This document shows, one piece after another, positions 1 through 6,013 of a DNA stretch of 7,040 bases. Both the position numbers and the translations under genes were made by a program. The notes beneath the pieces were generated by a model. That model saw only the letters and a list, made by a program, of their open reading frames with translations, was not told where the DNA came from and did not search any database. This DNA is from Candidatus Omnitrophota bacterium (lineage in GTDB: Bacteria > Omnitrophota > Koll11 > Zapsychrales > Fredricksoniimonadaceae). Where the stretch lies: contig JADFXE010000043.1 of the NCBI GenBank assembly GCA_015233705.1, positions 1-7,040 of the forward strand. Reading direction: 5' to 3'. Each line of letters begins with the position of its first letter. Position 1 is the first letter of the stretch.

Positions 1-1
1 G

Positions 2-289
2 TTCAAGTATACGCCGGATGGAGGGGGGATCAAAGTCATTGCCGCGCTGCAGGACAAGGTCGTTCGCGTTGACGTCGAGGACACCGGCGCCGGCATCCCG
101 CAGGAAGATCTTCCCAGGATCTTCGAACGTTTCTATCGCGTCGACAAGGCACGCTCGCGGGAGCTCGGCGGCACGGGCCTGGGGCTTTCGATCGTCAAGC
201 ATATTGTCCTCGCCCATGGCGGGGATGTCTGGGTGCAGTCCGAAGTTGGCCGCGGATCGACCTTCAGTTTCACAATTCCTCTCGCGTAA
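2..289 (+). CDS. phoR: C-terminal end of a PhoR-type sensor histidine kinase (5'-truncated by window edge)
   Basis: This is the last 95 residues of a membrane sensor histidine kinase; the rest lies left of the window. The visible part is the ATP-binding HATPase_c domain. It opens with FKYTPDGG, the tail of the N box. The G1 box DTGAGIP is at visible residues 27-33, the F box FERFYRVD at 41-48 and the G2 box [13 protein letters not shown] at 56-68. It ends in the usual beta strand [11 protein letters not shown] just before the TAA stop. The sensor, HAMP/PAS and phospho-accepting His regions are not visible, so kinase identity is firm but the stimulus is not. The PhoR assignment rests on the sequence style ([26 protein letters not shown] is typical of PhoR) and on the porin-pst-phoU genes that follow on the same strand. 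PhoR would sense phosphate status through PstB/PhoU and phosphorylate a PhoB/PhoP-type regulator. No terminator is evident after it. Confidence 0.85.
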   Translation, partial: FKYTPDGGGIKVIAALQDKVVRVDVEDTGAGIPQEDLPRIFERFYRVDKARSRELGGTGLGLSIVKHIVLAHGGDVWVQSEVGRGSTFSFTIPLA

Positions 290-314
290 CCCACTATTTT
301 CCAGCAACTTACCT

Positions 315-343
315 CGTTCACACAAAGTTCACTTCGTTGACAT
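315..343 (+). promoter_or_regulatory. Candidate PHO box (11-bp-spaced direct repeats)
   Basis: Three seven-base units start exactly 11 bp apart: CGTTCAC (315-321), AGTTCAC (326-332) and TTGACAT (337-343). The first two share GTTCAC; the third is a looser match sharing the CA core. Tandem 7-bp units on an 11-bp helical period are the layout of PhoB/PhoP binding sites (CTGTCAT-like units in Escherichia coli, TTnACA-like hexamers in Bacillus). The site lies 74-102 nt upstream of the porin start, in the only sizeable gap between the kinase gene and the operon. The function is inferred from pattern and context; binding specificity in this lineage is unknown. Confidence 0.5.
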
Positions 344-367
344 TCCTCTGCCACATCCTTCTTGTAT
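337..367 (+). promoter_or_regulatory. Possible sigma70-type promoter for porin-pst operon
   Basis: A perfect -35 hexamer TTGACA (337-342) overlaps the third PHO-box-like unit. The best -10 candidate is TTGTAT (362-367), at a rather long 19-nt spacing; TATCCT (365-370) is an alternative, spaced too far. PHO-activated promoters often have a weak or replaced -35 with the activator bound over it, which would suit this overlap. The start of transcription would fall about 40 nt before the porin ATG. The -10 is weak, so this is a tentative call. Confidence 0.3.
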
Positions 368-416
368 CCTTGTCCCAACAACTGGACAACGTCTAATCTA
401 AACCAAGGAGGAGCTG

Positions 417-1829
417 ATGTTAAGAAAGTTGGGAACAATCATGATCGTGGGCCTTGCCGTGCTGAGTATTTCCGCCGGTGGTGCCGTGGCCGGGGAGATG
501 GATCTTCTCGTCCAGAAGCTGGTTGAGAAAGGGGTCCTTTCCGCCGGTGAAGCGCAGGAGCTGGTAACAGAAACGCATGAGCAGATCAAAAAGCAGAATG
601 CCATGGGAACGAATGACCTGCTCCCGCAGTGGGTGCAGACCATGAAGATCAAAGGTGACACAAGAGTGCGTTTTGAGGCGATCAAAGATAAATCTGCCCT
701 TTACGGCGCTTCGAAAGTCTATCCTTACGATCCTCTTGCTGGTGCGTCTACCAACAACACGAAATATCTCACCCACGAGCGGCTTCGTGTTCGGTTGGGA
801 CTTGAAGCCAACCCCAATGATCAGATGAAAGTCGGTATCGGTATTGCCACGGGCAAGGGTTCTGACCCGCGCTCGCGCAATGTGTCCTTGGGCAATGATA
901 ACACATCAACAGGGACTGACTATGATTCGGCATCTCCCAAGAATATTGTGCTTGATTATGCCTATGCCCAGTATACGCCGCTTCAGTACGCCACTATCAC
1001 GGCGGGTAAATTTCAGAATCCTATCTGGAGTCCCTGGGACATGGTATGGAAGGGCGATATCACGCCGGAAGGAATGGCTGTTCAGCTTAATTATCCGATC
1101 AACAGCGACCTGAAGCTGTTTGTGAACAACCTTGATTTTGTTTTGCGCGATGCTGATGCTCTTGGCGCGAAACAGCCTGGCCTGTACGCGGTGCAGCCAG
1201 GAGTCAGCTGGAATATCACACCGAACACGAACCTGAAGAGTGCGGTTGCTTATTATCAGTTTGAGAATCTGAGGGGTAATCCGAGGATCTCTTACGGCGT
1301 GGGTGGTAACAGGGTTTATACTACCTCCGGCGTATATGATCCAATATATGCCACGACTTCCGTTTATGGCAACAACTACAATAGTATTCAGCCCAACGCT
1401 GAGCTTGGCTTCAAGGAGCCGTTCGGAGGGCTGGTCCATTATGCGTCCATTTTCGGGGATTATATCAAGAACTTGAGCGCACACCACCTGACCAGTGTCA
1501 GCGGGTACGATGTGGGCGTGAAGTTCGGCGTGGAGAAGGTGAGCGACTGGAAGGAGTGGGAGATGAAATTGGCCACTTCCAAGATGGGGAAGGACGCCTT
1601 TGTGGACGCATTCACGGATTCCGACCGCTACCAAAAAGGCATGACGGGAACCCAGTCTTATGAGGGTATTTTCGAATTCGGTCTGGGGAAGAATTCCAGC
1701 CTGGTCTTGGATTATTATTATTCTTTCTTAATAGACAAGACGAATTTGGTCAGTACCGGTCCTACGACGTATGGTTCTGGCCACCGGCCTGAACAGTTGC
1801 TTCAGATCGATTGGAACTTGAAATTTTAA
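417..1829 (+). CDS. Putative outer-membrane porin of the Pho locus (Porin_5-like)
   Basis: This is a predicted beta-barrel outer-membrane protein of 470 aa. A Sec signal peptide covers residues 1-25 (basic MLRK, hydrophobic core, cleavage after AVA). Next comes a short predicted helical segment (about 28-60, LLVQKLVEKGVLSAGEAQELV), reminiscent of SHOCT-like helical hairpins. The barrel begins near residue 73 with alternating polar and hydrophobic strands and continues to the end. The last residue is Phe (IDWNLKF), the usual C-terminal signal for BAM-dependent insertion. The start is well supported by AAGGAGGAG at 405-413. Overall style resembles the 'putative porin' family (Pfam Porin_5); that assignment is from memory of the family, not a search. 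It lies directly upstream of pstS (67-nt gap) and downstream of PHO-box-like repeats. A role in phosphate or anion entry across the outer membrane, comparable to PhoE or OprP in other bacteria, is therefore inferred from context. No substrate-selectivity residues could be identified. Confidence 0.8.
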   Translation: MLRKLGTIMIVGLAVLSISAGGAVAGEMDLLVQKLVEKGVLSAGEAQELVTETHEQIKKQNAMGTNDLLPQWVQTMKIKGDTRVRFEAIKDKSALYGASKVYPYDPLAGASTNNTKYLTHERLRVRLGLEANPNDQMKVGIGIATGKGSDPRSRNVSLGNDNTSTGTDYDSASPKNIVLDYAYAQYTPLQYATITAGKFQNPIWSPWDMVWKGDITPEGMAVQLNYPINSDLKLFVNNLDFVLRDADALGAKQPGLYAVQPGVSWNITPNTNLKSAVAYYQFENLRGNPRISYGVGGNRVYTTSGVYDPIYATTSVYGNNYNSIQPNAELGFKEPFGGLVHYASIFGDYIKNLSAHHLTSVSGYDVGVKFGVEKVSDWKEWEMKLATSKMGKDAFVDAFTDSDRYQKGMTGTQSYEGIFEFGLGKNSSLVLDYYYSFLIDKTNLVSTGPTTYGSGHRPEQLLQIDWNLKF

Positions 1830-1896
1830 GGTTAATTTAGAGGACGGATGGCGGTCATGTTCATCCAGAAAATAGAAATAAATAAGGAGAATAAGT

Positions 1897-2709
1897 ATGC
1901 GGAAGTTTATAGGTTGTCTCATGGTTTCGCTGTTCACATTCGGGTTCGCGGCGCCGTCTTATGCGGAGAGGATCGTGCTGGAAGGCTCGACCACAGTCCT
2001 TCCGATCGCGCAGAAAGCGGCCGAGGTTTTTATGCAAACCAATCCTAACGCGGACATTTCGGTCCGCGGCGGCGGTTCCGGTGTCGGGATCTCTTCATTG
2101 CTCGCCGGGACATGTACGATCGGTGATTCGTCCCGACCGATCAAGGACACGGAGCTGGATCAGGCCCGGACATATGGCAAGGACATCAAGTCCCACATTA
2201 TCGCCATGGACGGGATCGCGGTCATCGTCAATCCGGCCAACGGTGTGGGCGCGTTAAGCAAGAAGCAGGTGAAGGACATTTATACAGGGAAGATCTCGGA
2301 TTGGTCCGAGGTCGGGGGCGCTCCGGGAAAGATCGTCATGGTTTCCCGCGACAGCTCCAGCGGCACGTTTGAAGCCTTCGGGACGCTCGTTCTCGGCGGG
2401 CAGAAGGTCAGGTCAGATGCCGTCATGCAGGCATCGAACCAGGCGATTGCTTCGATCGTTGCCAAGACACCGGGTGCGATCGGTTATGTCGGTCTTGGGT
2501 TTCTGTCTGTTGAAGTTAAGGCCCTCAATATCGACGGTGTTGCGCCGTCCAAGGATACGGTCCTGAGCGGCAAGTATTCCATCGGCCGTCCGTTGTTCAT
2601 GTATACCAACGGCGATCCGCAGGGATTGGCCAAGGACCTGATCGACTTTATCAAGAGTGCTGAAGGTCAAAAGCTGGTCGATGAACAGGGTTTTGTTCCC
2701 TTAAAATAA
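1897..2709 (+). CDS. pstS: Phosphate ABC transporter, periplasmic phosphate-binding protein PstS
   Basis: This is the high-affinity phosphate receptor of the Pst transporter, acting in the periplasm. A Sec signal peptide spans residues 1-23, with cleavage after SYA. There is no lipobox Cys at the cleavage site, so a soluble rather than lipid-anchored protein is expected. Phosphate-contacting loops of the family are visible: GSTTV at 30-34, GDSSR at 76-80 and SRDSSSGTFEAF at 150-161. The C-terminus ends in the usual SAEGQKLVDEQGFVPL. At 270 aa it belongs to the shorter PstS type (TIGR02136-like, PBP_like_2) rather than the roughly 346-aa E. coli type. The start is set by AAGGAGA at 1884-1890, six nt before the ATG. 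It is followed by two stem-loops before pstC, which may uncouple its level from that of the membrane subunits. It is probably transcribed with the porin, since I see no separate PHO-box-like repeat in the 67-nt gap before it. Confidence 0.96.
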   Translation: MRKFIGCLMVSLFTFGFAAPSYAERIVLEGSTTVLPIAQKAAEVFMQTNPNADISVRGGGSGVGISSLLAGTCTIGDSSRPIKDTELDQARTYGKDIKSHIIAMDGIAVIVNPANGVGALSKKQVKDIYTGKISDWSEVGGAPGKIVMVSRDSSSGTFEAFGTLVLGGQKVRSDAVMQASNQAIASIVAKTPGAIGYVGLGFLSVEVKALNIDGVAPSKDTVLSGKYSIGRPLFMYTNGDPQGLAKDLIDFIKSAEGQKLVDEQGFVPLK

Positions 2710-2717
2710 GATACAAC

Positions 2718-2742
2718 CCAGTAACAAAAGCCTAGTTATTGG
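2718..2742 (+). promoter_or_regulatory. First stem-loop between pstS and pstC
   Basis: CCAGTAAC (2718-2725) pairs with GTTATTGG (2735-2742), giving 8 bp with one G-U pair and a 9-nt loop. It begins 8 nt after the pstS stop codon. There is no T-run after it, so it is not a standard intrinsic terminator by itself. With the stronger hairpin that follows it could protect the 3' end of pstS mRNA or stall polymerase. The inverted repeat is directly visible; the role is inferred. Confidence 0.45.
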
Positions 2743-2754
2743 TTGCGGGTTGCG
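2741..2754 (+). repeat. Perfect 7-bp tandem duplication inside the pstS-pstC gap
   Basis: GGTTGCG occurs twice back to back (2741-2747 and 2748-2754). The second copy forms most of the left arm of the long hairpin at 2746-2783, and the first copy is a possible alternative partner for part of the right arm. It may be a small slippage duplication. Confidence 0.6.
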
Positions 2755-2783
2755 GTGAGCTGTGGTGCGTTTGCCGCAACCCG
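2746..2783 (+). promoter_or_regulatory. Strong stem-loop between pstS and pstC (mRNA stabiliser or partial terminator)
   Basis: CGGGTTGCGG (2746-2755) and CCGCAACCCG (2774-2783) form a perfect GC-rich 10-bp stem. The stem can extend inward through 2756-2760 and 2769-2773 with Watson-Crick and G-U pairs, giving about 15 bp and an 8-nt loop. After it comes ACTATTTAT rather than a clean T-tract, so full termination is unlikely. A stable hairpin just after a binding-protein gene and before its permease genes is a known way to get more of the former (as with the REP structures between malE and malF). The hairpin ends 9 nt before the pstC ATG, so it could also limit ribosome access there. Structure is visible; function is inferred. 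Confidence 0.6.
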
Positions 2784-2792
2784 ACTATTTAT

Positions 2793-3677
2793 ATGATCCA
2801 ATTCAAAGAACAACTCTACAAATGGTGCTTCGCGGTCCTGGCCTTTGCCTCTTTGATCTTTCTGGTCGGGATCATGATTGTTCTTTTTCATGAGGCCCTG
2901 CCGATCTTCAAGAAGGTCCATCTGTCTGACTTTCTTTTTGGGCAGTACTGGTATCCGACTTATGACCCGCCGGAGTTTGGGATTTTGCCGTTGATCCTGG
3001 CCTCTTTCTGGGTCTGCGCTGGGGCCATGGTGGTCTGCGTGCCACTGGGTGTGGGCAGCGCGCTGTATTTGAATGAACTGGCCTCTGCCCGTCAGAAGGC
3101 AGTCTTGAAGCCTTTGATCGAGATTCTGGCCGGGATCCCGTCGATCGTTTACGGTTTTTTTGGAATGGCGATCATGGCGCCGCTTTTGCAGGATACGCTC
3201 CATTTGCCGATCGGGTTGTGCATCTTTTCGGCGAGCCTGACTTTGGGAATTATGGCGACGCCGACGGTCTGCAGTATTGCCGAGGATGCGCTCAGTTATG
3301 TGCCGCAGTCTTTTCGGGAAGCTTCATTTGCCGTTGGGGCCAACCGCTGGCAAACCTTGACGCGCGTGGTCATTCCGGCGGCCGGGTCAGGAATTTCAAC
3401 AGCGATCATCCTGGGGATGAGCCGCGCGATCGGCGAGACCATGACGGTCCTCATGGTCGCGGGCGGGGCAGCGGTGATCCCCAAATCGTTCTTTGAGCCG
3501 GCGCGGCCCATGACCTCGGCGATCGCGGCCGAAATGGGTGAGGCGCCCATGGGAAGCGATCATTATCATGCGCTTTTTGCCATCGCCCTTATCCTGTTTT
3601 TGATCACTTTTGTATTCAACATCGTTGCCGAGCTTATCAGCCGCCGCTTCAGGATCAAACTGGGGTTGTCAGGATGA
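2793..3677 (+). CDS. pstC: Phosphate ABC transporter permease PstC
   Basis: This is one of the two inner-membrane subunits forming the phosphate channel, 294 aa from the ATG at 2793. The first membrane helix is at about residues 11-33, followed by a periplasmic loop with WYPTYDPPEFGILPL (53-67), typical of PstC. Further hydrophobic segments lie near 66-93, 113-131, 137-160, 200-229 and 258-280. The EAA loop that docks on PstB is at 176-201 (EASFAVGANRWQTL onward, ending in the PAAGSGI stretch). The RAIGET motif at 211-216 carries the Arg and Glu reported as needed for transport in E. coli PstC. I chose ATG 2793 because it starts directly before the amphipathic lead-in and first helix; an in-frame TTG at 2739 would add 18 unlikely residues encoded by the hairpin. 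No Shine-Dalgarno is visible before 2793, which is unusual for this operon. It overlaps pstA by ATGA. Confidence 0.95.
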   Translation: MIQFKEQLYKWCFAVLAFASLIFLVGIMIVLFHEALPIFKKVHLSDFLFGQYWYPTYDPPEFGILPLILASFWVCAGAMVVCVPLGVGSALYLNELASARQKAVLKPLIEILAGIPSIVYGFFGMAIMAPLLQDTLHLPIGLCIFSASLTLGIMATPTVCSIAEDALSYVPQSFREASFAVGANRWQTLTRVVIPAAGSGISTAIILGMSRAIGETMTVLMVAGGAAVIPKSFFEPARPMTSAIAAEMGEAPMGSDHYHALFAIALILFLITFVFNIVAELISRRFRIKLGLSG

Positions 3678-4525
3678 AGAAAGACATCTCGCAAAAGATT
3701 GGTTTCGCATTTCTTTTTTTGTGCTTGGCCCTGACAATCTTGTTTCTGGGCGCGATCATCATTTTTGTCGCTGTTCACGGGTATAAAGTTATTTCCTGGG
3801 AGTTCTTGACCCAGGGGCCGCGGGACGGCATGACCGCAGGAGGAGTTGCTCCGGCGATCGTTGGGACGCTTTATCTGACGCTTGGCGCGATCCTGTTCGC
3901 CTTTCCGCTGGGGCTGGCTTGCGCGATCTACCTGTGCGAGTATTCGCCGAGCGGATGGGTTGTGAATCTGATTCGGATCAGCATCAACAATCTGGCCGGC
4001 GTTCCGTCGGTCGTGTTTGGCCTGTTCGGCCTGGCGGTCTTTGTGAAATACTTTGGGTTCGGCGTCTCGATCCTGTCGGGCAGCCTGACGTTGGGGATAC
4101 TGTCGCTCCCGGTCGTTATTTCCGCGACTCAGGAGGCGCTTATTGCGGTTCCTCATTCTTTGCGGGAAGCCTCTCTGGCCGTTGGAGCGACCAAGTGGCA
4201 GACCATTCGTCGGATCGTGCTTCCGGCAGCTTTGCCGGGAATCTTGACAGGAGTTATCCTCAGCATCGGGCGCATTGCGGGTGAGACCGCGCCGATTTTG
4301 TTCACGGCCGCGACGTTTTATCGCCGGGGTTATCCGAATTCGCCTTTTTCCGAGGTGATGGCGCTTCCGTATCACATTTACGCGCTGATGACCGAAGGAG
4401 CGCATCCACAGAAGCAAAGGGCCATTGCCTTTGGCTGTAGCCTGATCCTGCTTGTGTTAGTTCTGGTCATGTCGTTCTTGGCCATCATCATCCGTCAGAG
4501 ACAGAGGAGTCTTGCGAATGGGTAA
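3674..4525 (+). CDS. pstA: Phosphate ABC transporter permease PstA
   Basis: This is the second inner-membrane channel subunit, 283 aa, pairing with PstC. The first helix is at about residues 10-34. The segment [17 protein letters not shown] (54-70) leads into the second helix. Later hydrophobic stretches lie at about 72-87, 110-128, 132-150, 186-212 and 252-274. [20 protein letters not shown] (105-124) is a strong PstA signature. The EAA loop for PstB docking is at 165-190 ([16 protein letters not shown], then LPAALPGI). [16 protein letters not shown] (197-212) is the counterpart of the PstC RAIGET motif. The start ATG overlaps the pstC stop in an ATGA, the usual sign of translational coupling and 1:1 subunit production, and its 3' end overlaps pstB by 8 nt. 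Length and motifs are normal. Confidence 0.96.
   Translation: MKKDISQKIGFAFLFLCLALTILFLGAIIIFVAVHGYKVISWEFLTQGPRDGMTAGGVAPAIVGTLYLTLGAILFAFPLGLACAIYLCEYSPSGWVVNLIRISINNLAGVPSVVFGLFGLAVFVKYFGFGVSILSGSLTLGILSLPVVISATQEALIAVPHSLREASLAVGATKWQTIRRIVLPAALPGILTGVILSIGRIAGETAPILFTAATFYRRGYPNSPFSEVMALPYHIYALMTEGAHPQKQRAIAFGCSLILLVLVLVMSFLAIIIRQRQRSLANG
4503..4509 (+). promoter_or_regulatory. Ribosome binding site that fixes the pstB start
   Basis: AGAGGAG lies inside the end of pstA, 8 nt before ATG 4518. It supports 4518 over the in-frame TTG at 4512, which would be only 2 nt from it, and over the later ATG at 4536. Confidence 0.7.
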
Positions 4526-5279
4526 TAATATAAAAATGAAAGCCGAGAGCGTGGACTTTTATTACGGAAAGAACCATGCCTTAAAGGATATCAATCTTTC
4601 GGTCCATAATAATTCGGTGACTGCGGTCATTGGTCCGTCGGGTTGCGGGAAATCGACCTTTATCCGGCTTTTGAACCGCATGCACGAGTTGGTGTCGCAT
4701 GCTGTGCTGACCGGGCGTATCCTTCTGGACGGCAAGGACATCCTGGCGCCTGAGGTGGATGCTGTTGAGCTGCGCAAACGGGTTGGCATGGTCTTTCAGA
4801 AACCCAATCCTTTTCCTAAAAGTATCTTTGAGAACATTGCCTACGGCCTTGAGATCAACGGCGTCAAGGACAAGCATTTTATCGAGGAACGGGTCGTTGA
4901 TTCCCTGAAGAAGGCTGCGCTCTGGAATGAGGTCAAGGACCGGCTGCATGACAGCGCGCTCCGGCTTTCCGGCGGTCAACAGCAGCGGCTGTGCATCGCG
5001 CGTTGTCTGGCGATCGAGCCCGAGGTTATTTTATTCGACGAGCCTTGCGCCAGCCTGGACCCGATCTCGACCAAGAAGATCGAGGACCTGATCCTGGAGC
5101 TGGAGAAGGATTACACCATCGTCATTGTGACGCACAACATGCAGCAGGCGGCGCGTATTTCGGATTATACCGGTTTCTTTCTGATGGGCGAGCTGGTGGA
5201 GTTCGACAAGACCGAGACGATATTCACAACGCCCAAGGATAGGCGGACCGAAGACTACATTACTGGTCGATTTGGATAG
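4518..5279 (+). CDS. pstB: Phosphate ABC transporter ATPase PstB
   Basis: This is the cytoplasmic ATPase that powers phosphate import through PstC-PstA and takes part in signalling phosphate status to PhoU/PhoR. It has 253 aa from ATG 4518, close to the usual length. All ABC motifs are intact: Walker [10 protein letters not shown] (39-47), Q-loop region QKPNPFP (94-100, the PstB-specific form), signature LSGGQQQR (150-157), Walker B VILFDEP (170-176), D-loop ASLD (178-181) and the H-loop His206 in VTHNMQQA. The C-terminus [10 protein letters not shown] is the hallmark PstB ending. The D-loop reads CASLDP where many PstB proteins have CSALDP, a conservative swap. The gene starts within pstA (8-nt overlap) and is 29 nt from phoU. 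Confidence 0.97.
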   Translation: MGNNIKMKAESVDFYYGKNHALKDINLSVHNNSVTAVIGPSGCGKSTFIRLLNRMHELVSHAVLTGRILLDGKDILAPEVDAVELRKRVGMVFQKPNPFPKSIFENIAYGLEINGVKDKHFIEERVVDSLKKAALWNEVKDRLHDSALRLSGGQQQRLCIARCLAIEPEVILFDEPCASLDPISTKKIEDLILELEKDYTIVIVTHNMQQAARISDYTGFFLMGELVEFDKTETIFTTPKDRRTEDYITGRFG

Positions 5280-5308
5280 AGAGATAGGACACAACAAGGG
5301 GAGAAGAT

Positions 5309-6004
5309 ATGAGCAAACCTTTTGAAGATGAATTGCAGGACCTGCACAGCGATATTTTGAAAATGGGCACTTTTGCGGAAGAGGCGATCGCCCGTTCCAT
5401 TGAGGCTTTGCGTTCGCAGGACAAGGAATTGGCCCAGAGCGTCATTGACAACGATGCGCGGATCGATGCGTTGGAGCTGATTATCGATGAGAAATGTCTG
5501 GACCTGATCGCCCGGCATCAGCCCATGGCCAAGGACCTTCGTTTTATCGCGGTGGCCATGAAACTGAACGGCGAGCTGGAGCGGATCGCGGACCTGGCGG
5601 TTGATATCTGCCAGCGTGTCCTGGAAATCGCTGACAAGCCGCTTTTAAAGCCCTTGGTGGACATTCCCAAGCTTTCTGTTGTGGCGCAGCGCATGGTCAA
5701 GGCCGCGATCGATTCCTTTATTGCCAGGGACAGTGAGCAGGCCAGGAATGTTATTCTTATGGATGCCGAGGCTGATCGCCTCAAGCGCAGCATCCAGAAT
5801 GAGATTATCAATGATTATATCGTCAAGGATGGCGCAGTTGCGCCGCGCGCTGTGCCATTGCTTATTGTTTCACGCCATTTGGAGCGGATCTGTGATCATG
5901 CGACGTATGTGGCGGAAGATGTGATCTACATGGTCAGCGGAGAGGTGGTCAAGCACCATCCTGAGCGTCTTTCCGGCGATCCCTCCGAGGGGCGTGGTCG
6001 GTAG
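5309..6004 (+). CDS. phoU: Phosphate signalling complex regulator PhoU
   Basis: This is the cytoplasmic regulator that links the Pst transporter to the PhoR kinase and restrains Pho activation and phosphate uptake when phosphate is plentiful. It is 231 aa, all-helical, and made of two PhoU repeats. Each repeat carries its acidic metal-binding signature: GELERIADLAVDI (88-100) and HLERICDHATYVAEDV (190-205). The N-terminal F-EDELQDLHSDILKMG-F-EEAI region is standard for the family. The tail after residue 212 (KHHPERLSGDPSEGRGR) is polar, as is common. The start is supported by AAGGGGAGA at 5296-5304, just before the ATG. It is the last gene of the operon and lies 9 bp from the stop of a convergent gene. 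I see no convincing terminator. Confidence 0.96.
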   Translation: MSKPFEDELQDLHSDILKMGTFAEEAIARSIEALRSQDKELAQSVIDNDARIDALELIIDEKCLDLIARHQPMAKDLRFIAVAMKLNGELERIADLAVDICQRVLEIADKPLLKPLVDIPKLSVVAQRMVKAAIDSFIARDSEQARNVILMDAEADRLKRSIQNEIINDYIVKDGAVAPRAVPLLIVSRHLERICDHATYVAEDVIYMVSGEVVKHHPERLSGDPSEGRGR

Positions 6005-6013
6005 AGATTATTT

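Noticed and set aside
906..1634. Long open frame of 242 codons antisense to the porin, and a 283-codon one antisense to pstA (3566-4417).
   Set aside because: Both lie opposite well-supported genes, show compositionally biased translations without recognisable domains, and look like codon-bias shadows.
1846..1866. GGATG...CATCC inverted repeat between the porin and pstS.
   Set aside because: Only 5 bp with an 11-nt loop, at the level expected by chance.
1854..1866. GTCAT and TTCAT units before pstS as a second PHO box.
   Set aside because: The units are not at 11-bp spacing and no third unit is present; pstS is more simply read from the upstream promoter.
2739..2792. TTG 2739 as the pstC start.
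   Set aside because: It would add 18 residues (MVAGCGELWCVCRNPTIY) encoded by the hairpin, without resemblance to PstC N-termini and without a ribosome site.
4695..5058. Altered D-loop order in PstB (ASLD instead of SALD) as a functional change.
   Set aside because: ASLD is common among ABC ATPases generally, and all catalytic motifs are intact.
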